Source of the DNA: Spirochaetales bacterium
GTDB taxonomy: Bacteria > Spirochaetota > Spirochaetia > DSM-2461
Assembly: GCA_016936555.1 (NCBI GenBank)
Contig: JAFGXR010000067.1
Coordinates: 1 to 45,964, forward strand
Direction of reading: 5' to 3'
Length of the DNA stretch: 45,964 bases
The position numbers and the translations under genes were made by a program. Of this stretch, positions 42,697 to 45,964 are shown piece by piece. Below the pieces are notes generated by a model, which saw nothing but the letters and a program-made list of their open reading frames with translations, was not told the origin of the DNA and ran no database searches. Numbering within the stretch: the first letter of the stretch is position 1; each line of letters starts with the position of its first letter.

Positions 42697-43043
42697 TGCT
42701 GACCTCCCAGACTATCAGCCGCACTGGATTTATTCTCGCTTTCTTTTATAAGGGAGATAATGTTTGATAATCGGAAAACCTGTCTCGGTCCCCCCTGGAG
42801 ATGTATCACTCTGTGATCACCTCCTGCCTTTTTTAATTCCTGCAGAATCTTAATAAAGGCTCCGACGCCGGAGCTGTCTATATAAGTCATCCCCGACAAA
42901 TCAAAGAGAACTTTATTCGATGTATTGTTTATTCTGTCGATTACTCTTTTCCGGAAATCCGGCGCTCCGTACAGGTCAAGTTCTCCCTTGACTTCGATCA
43001 GGTAAACCGACTTGGACGGAATCATTTTTTCTTTTATTTCCAT
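42690..43043 (-). CDS. STAS-domain anti-sigma-factor antagonist
   Basis: 117 residues, a single STAS domain of the SpoIIAA/RsbV kind. The phosphorylation loop is VLFDLSGMTYIDSSGVGAF, with Asp56 and Ser58 at the same positions as in SpoIIAA. The unphosphorylated form should bind the ATPase encoded next; the PP2C phosphatase encoded divergently would dephosphorylate it. The ATG has no Shine-Dalgarno site; GCCTCC precedes it, and TAGATT ends 6 nt upstream, so it may be leaderless. The gap 43044-43124 (81 nt) must hold both divergent promoters. Confidence 0.85.
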   Translation of the reverse strand: MEIKEKMIPSKSVYLIEVKGELDLYGAPDFRKRVIDRINNTSNKVLFDLSGMTYIDSSGVGAFIKILQELKKAGGDHRVIHLQGGPRQVFRLSNIISLIKESENKSSAADSLGGQQC

Positions 43044-43124
43044 GGAGGCAATCTATGATAATCATGTTATGTTTTTATTAGATTCCTAATAAAGTACTAA
43101 TAATGACGGCATACTTTTTCTTTT

Positions 43125-44303
43125 ATGGATTATATGGAAAAAGAGGATTGTTTACAGAAAGTCGATCAGGCCAGAGCTTACGGATCATCAATAGTACGTA
43201 TTGCTTCCGGATTTCACTACACATTCATTGACGAATCTGTCGAAAAACTGTCGGCGGCTTTTCAGCAGAATCCCGACATTAAAGCCGTCGGCGTGCTCGA
43301 CAACGATGAAAACCCGGCCGGGATTGTTGTCAAAAACAAACTGATGACTCTACTGGGGCGGCCTTATGCAATTGAGCTTTTTAAAAGGAAAACCGTAAAA
43401 GAGATTCTGCAGTACACAGACAGCTACTACATTAACAGAAATATTCTTTCGGTGGCTGATGCCATAGATCATAAACTTCACGATGATGAAATCTCCTATT
43501 ATCTCCTGAAAAACAATGAAGGACGTTTTGCCGGGATTTTTTCCACCAGAGATATGATCAACTATCTCTCCAATATCTCCAAGCAGGACATCGAGATGGC
43601 GAGAAATCTCCAGGAACGTCTGGTTATCGAAGATCGTTTTTTTAGAGGTGACGGCATTGATATTCAAGGGTACAGCAGGCCGGCAAAAGGGCTGGGGGGA
43701 GATTTTTATTACGTAGATCGAATCGACGAAAAGCGCTGGATCATTTCTCTCTGCGATGTTTCGGGAAAAGGTGTGGCGGCAAGCCTTATCACAACAATGC
43801 TCTGGGGCATGATGAAAATTTATGACTGGAACCTGGGGCTGAAGAAATTCGTACAGCTTCTCAACGAGAATATTGTGCAGACCTTCCATCTGGAGAAATA
43901 TCTGACCGGCATATTCATTCTTTACGATGAGGAAAAAGGAAATTTCCAGTTTTGCGATATGGGTCATTCTCTTGTGTATCTGTTTCGGGGAGAGAAGATG
44001 GCTGAAATTAAATCTCCCGATAAAAATCTTCCCATCGGTATTGAAACCAGCATCGAACCGAACGTTAACCGCTTGAAGATTTCGAAAGGAGACCGGGTAC
44101 TCCTCTTTACAGACGGACTGATTGAACAGCAGGATATGAATCACCGCGAGTTCTCGCTGGACCGAATAGCAAAAATCATGAGAGACAACAAAAACGCAAC
44201 AATAAATGAGCTGAAAGATATAATGAGAGACCGTTTTCAAACCTTCAGAAAAGGCGTTTCTCAGGCAGATGACGTCTCCTTCCTGCTGATTGAAAAGCTG
44301 TAG
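43125..44303 (+). CDS. CBS-pair/PP2C (RsbU/SpoIIE-type) serine phosphatase
   Basis: 392 residues, cytoplasmic. The N-terminal 150 residues look like a CBS pair (FTFIDESVEKLSAAF..GVLDNDENPAGIVVKNKL and RNILSVADAID..LLKNNEGRFAGIFSTRDMINYL), a ligand-sensing module. A coiled linker (QDIEMARNLQERLVIED) leads to the PPM phosphatase domain. Metal ligands are Asp193 in GLGGDFYYVD and Asp211 in LCDVSGKGVAAS, with LLFTDGLIEQ and QADDVSFLL near the end. It should dephosphorylate the STAS protein encoded divergently. There is no Shine-Dalgarno site; TACTTT lies 7 nt before the ATG. Confidence 0.85.
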   Translation: MDYMEKEDCLQKVDQARAYGSSIVRIASGFHYTFIDESVEKLSAAFQQNPDIKAVGVLDNDENPAGIVVKNKLMTLLGRPYAIELFKRKTVKEILQYTDSYYINRNILSVADAIDHKLHDDEISYYLLKNNEGRFAGIFSTRDMINYLSNISKQDIEMARNLQERLVIEDRFFRGDGIDIQGYSRPAKGLGGDFYYVDRIDEKRWIISLCDVSGKGVAASLITTMLWGMMKIYDWNLGLKKFVQLLNENIVQTFHLEKYLTGIFILYDEEKGNFQFCDMGHSLVYLFRGEKMAEIKSPDKNLPIGIETSIEPNVNRLKISKGDRVLLFTDGLIEQQDMNHREFSLDRIAKIMRDNKNATINELKDIMRDRFQTFRKGVSQADDVSFLLIEKL

Positions 44304-44410
44304 AGCGCTTTACTGATTTTCTGTTTTATTGTACTTTTACGTAGAATCATAGATTCGGTGGCTGGTCTCAGACTTTGTCTGTTTCCCGCCCATGCAACAA
44401 GGAGACGTAT

Positions 44411-45013
44411 ATGATCGGAGTTGTCGATTACAAAGCTGGAAATCTTAAAAGCGTGGATTCGGCTTTATCCCATCTTCAGGGAGACTTCTTCATATCAGAC
44501 GATCCGGAAAAACTCCTCAAAAGCGATAAAATGATTTTCCCCGGAGTGGGGGAGGCTCTTTCCGCCATGACCGTGCTGAGATCCTCGGGGCTCGGCGACG
44601 CTGTCAGAGAATTTGCCGCATCGGGAAAACCGCTTCTCGGAATCTGCCTCGGAGCTCAGATCGTCTTCGATCACTCTGAAGAACGGGACACAGCCTGTCT
44701 GGGACTCATTCCCGGGAAGGTTAAGCGATTCGCTCCCGATATGGGATTGAAAGTGCCTCATATGGGCTGGAACACCATCGAGCATATCGATATTCCTCTT
44801 TTCAGAGGAATACCGCAGAATTCTTCATTCTATTTCGTCCATTCCTATTACATTGACGCCGAGTATGATGACAATAGGGCTGCCGTCTGTGAGTACGGTA
44901 TATCCTTTACGGCGGCAGCGGTTAAAAACAATATACTGGCCTGTCAGTTTCACCCGGAAAAAAGCGGTGAAGCGGGACTTCAGCTAATAAAGAATTTCAT
45001 AGAATTATATTGA
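44411..45013 (+). CDS. hisH: imidazole glycerol phosphate synthase, glutaminase subunit
   Basis: 200 residues. Releases ammonia from glutamine and passes it to HisF in histidine biosynthesis. The triad is Cys79 (LGICLGAQ), His181 and Glu183 (CQFHPEKS). MIGVVDYKAGNLKSV is the usual N-terminus. The ATG at 44411 has AAGGAG 8 nt upstream; an ATG 36 nt earlier lacks one. It sits 16 nt before hisF. Other his genes are not in the window. The 107-nt gap before it shows a few -10-like boxes (TAGAAT at about 44343) but no convincing promoter. Confidence 0.94.
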   Translation: MIGVVDYKAGNLKSVDSALSHLQGDFFISDDPEKLLKSDKMIFPGVGEALSAMTVLRSSGLGDAVREFAASGKPLLGICLGAQIVFDHSEERDTACLGLIPGKVKRFAPDMGLKVPHMGWNTIEHIDIPLFRGIPQNSSFYFVHSYYIDAEYDDNRAAVCEYGISFTAAAVKNNILACQFHPEKSGEAGLQLIKNFIELY

Positions 45014-45029
45014 GGCGGGGGAATTATAG

Positions 45030-45794
45030 ATGTTTCAGAAAAGAATCGTTGTCTGTCTCGATGTGAAAGAAGGCAGATGTACCAAGGGAATCAAATTTAA
45101 AGATAATATCGATGTGGGCGACCCGGTCGGGATGGCGGCCAAATACTACCGAGACGGCGCCGACGAACTGGTGTTTTACGATATAACCGCTTCCCATGAA
45201 AAAAGAGGCATCATGATCGATGTGGTCCGGAAAGTGGCGGAACAGATTTTCATTCCCTTTTGTGTCGGCGGAGGAATTTCCACTCTCGATGACATAAAAG
45301 ATGTCATTCTGGCGGGCGCCGAGAAAGTCAGTGTCAATTCTTCAGCGGTCCGCAACCCTTCCCTCATCGAAGAAGGGGCATCTCTATTCGGATCGCAATG
45401 CATTGTTTTAGGAATGGATGCCGCTGCTGATCCTGAAATGCCTTCGGGTTACAGGGTTTTTATCAATGGGGGACGGAAGGCTATGGATCTCGATGCTCTG
45501 GCCTGGGCGAAACAGGCGGAGAGTCTCGGAGCGGGGGAAATCGTCCTCAATTCCATAGATGCCGACGGTATGAAAACAGGTTATGAAATCAATCTGACGA
45601 AGATGATATCCGAATCGGTGGGAATTCCCGTCGTGGCGTCCGGTGGTGCGGGCAAACCGGAACATCTGGCGGAAGTCCTCAAAGCGGGTTCTGCCGATGC
45701 GGCTCTCATCGCCTCGATGGTTCACTTCGGCGATTATTCTGTTGGGGATATCAAAAAACACCTGATGTCTCAGAATATTCCCGTTCGCCTGTGA
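45030..45794 (+). CDS. hisF: imidazole glycerol phosphate synthase, cyclase subunit
   Basis: 254 residues, a (beta/alpha)8 barrel. It uses ammonia from HisH to make imidazole glycerol phosphate and AICAR. The catalytic Asp11 (VCLDVKEG) and Asp130 (VLGMDAA) are present, with phosphate-binding FCVGGGIS, NSIDADGMKTGYE and VASGGAGKPEH. The length is standard. It is paired with hisH at 16-nt spacing with a GGCGGGGG-like Shine-Dalgarno stretch. The stop overlaps an extended -10 box for the next gene. Confidence 0.95.
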   Translation: MFQKRIVVCLDVKEGRCTKGIKFKDNIDVGDPVGMAAKYYRDGADELVFYDITASHEKRGIMIDVVRKVAEQIFIPFCVGGGISTLDDIKDVILAGAEKVSVNSSAVRNPSLIEEGASLFGSQCIVLGMDAAADPEMPSGYRVFINGGRKAMDLDALAWAKQAESLGAGEIVLNSIDADGMKTGYEINLTKMISESVGIPVVASGGAGKPEHLAEVLKAGSADAALIASMVHFGDYSVGDIKKHLMSQNIPVRL

Positions 45795-45800
45795 TATAAT
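45792..45800 (+). promoter_or_regulatory. extended -10 promoter for Uma2-family gene
   Basis: TGATATAAT: a perfect TATAAT (45795-45800) with the TGn extension, starting at the hisF stop codon. The -35 region is poor. The transcript would start near 45807, just before a hairpin that covers the Shine-Dalgarno site. Confidence 0.45.
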
Positions 45801-45810
45801 TGAAGCAGCA

Positions 45811-45843
45811 GACCTCCCTATCCCGTTATACAACCAGGAGGTC
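45811..45843 (+). promoter_or_regulatory. hairpin hiding the Shine-Dalgarno site of the Uma2-family gene
   Basis: GACCTCC (45811-45817) is perfectly complementary to GGAGGTC (45837-45843), which contains most of the AGGAGG Shine-Dalgarno site (45836-45841) of the GTG at 45846. The loop is 19 nt. In the folded RNA the ribosome site would be closed. No T tract follows, so it is not a terminator. Confidence 0.5.
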
Positions 45844-45845
45844 CT

Positions 45846-45964
45846 GTGGGAGAACCCGAATTGAAACCGAAAGAAGGAAAATATTCCTATGCCGATTATC
45901 TGACCTGGCCCGATGAGGAGAGGTGGGAGATTATTAACGGCGAAGTCTGGGATATGAGTCCTGC
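45846..45964 (+). CDS. Uma2-family (DUF820) endonuclease-like protein, 5' part
   Basis: The first 39 codons from a GTG start. YSYADYLTWPDEERWEIING followed by EVWDMSP matches the Uma2/DUF820 N-terminus, usually YTYEDYLALPEDxRxELIDGELxxMSP. These are restriction-endonuclease-like fold proteins, common in cyanobacteria and spirochaetes, with no settled function. The catalytic Asp/Glu/Lys residues lie beyond the window. The gene has a strong AGGAGG site 4 nt before the GTG, enclosed in a hairpin. Confidence 0.75.
   Translation, partial: MGEPELKPKEGKYSYADYLTWPDEERWEIINGEVWDMSP

Noticed and set aside
44369-44384. CAGAC-TTT-GTCTG hairpin after the phosphatase gene as terminator
   Set aside because: Only 5 bp and followed by just three T residues; too weak to call.
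1-45964. tRNA, rRNA, CRISPR arrays, insertion sequences, prophage genes
   Set aside because: No cloverleaf, conserved rRNA stretch, spaced direct repeats, transposase or phage motif was seen in any gap or gene.

Overview
This window looks like the chromosome of a free-living or environmental spirochaete of the Spirochaeta/Sediminispirochaeta/Treponema kind. The strongest marker is a gene for a long alpha-helical protein that I read as CfpA, the cytoplasmic filament protein known only from spirochaetes. It is followed two genes later by a pyruvate phosphate dikinase homologue. Other fitting features are the mix of ATG, TTG and GTG starts, adenylate cyclase and PP2C signalling, and a pyrophosphate-driven ion pump. 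There are no IS elements, CRISPR arrays, rRNA or tRNA genes. All names rest on motifs read by eye; no database search was run.

Layout. 1-1679: end of an OmpR-type response regulator and its histidine kinase. 1848-4347: def-fmt-PASTA operon closed by a clear terminator. 4476-8929: a CheA-like kinase with a defective Hpt domain, a convergent VanY-type lipoprotein, and a secreted BNR/TIM-barrel protein. 8986-19041: five collinear genes around cfpA. These are a TPR/HEPN-like protein, a single-pass protein with cytoplasmic domain, long acidic linker and LysM-like C-terminus, CfpA, an unknown coupled protein, and a PPDK homologue whose ATP-grasp residues are lost; a terminator ends the run. 19140-24531: J-domain protein, unknown protein, MinD/ParA-like ATPase, class III cyclase, hotdog thioesterase and a two-repeat secreted protein. 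24614-30649: YgiQ, then a tight run of TerB/J-domain protein, YitT, flavin reductase, CmoA and CmoB. 30837-33691: HppA and a coupled unknown. 33824-35220: manC on the minus strand and a gap that seems to encode a sigma-28-type small RNA. 35221-42147: long aminopeptidase P, EamA transporter, type 2 IleRS and a lipoprotein. 42166-44303: a divergent STAS/ATPase/PP2C partner-switching module. 44411-45964: hisH, hisF and the start of a Uma2-family gene.

Three things stand out. First, the cfpA neighbourhood combines a predicted trans-envelope protein with enzyme folds that have lost catalytic residues, which suggests a structural or regulatory apparatus for the cytoplasmic ribbon. Second, a TAAA-N15-GCCGATAG promoter followed by an orphan intrinsic terminator points to an sRNA of about 86 nt with C-rich single-stranded stretches. 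Third, at least six genes have a -10 box only 6-9 nt before an ATG and no Shine-Dalgarno sequence, so leaderless mRNAs appear common here. Genes with TTG or GTG starts carry strong Shine-Dalgarno sites.
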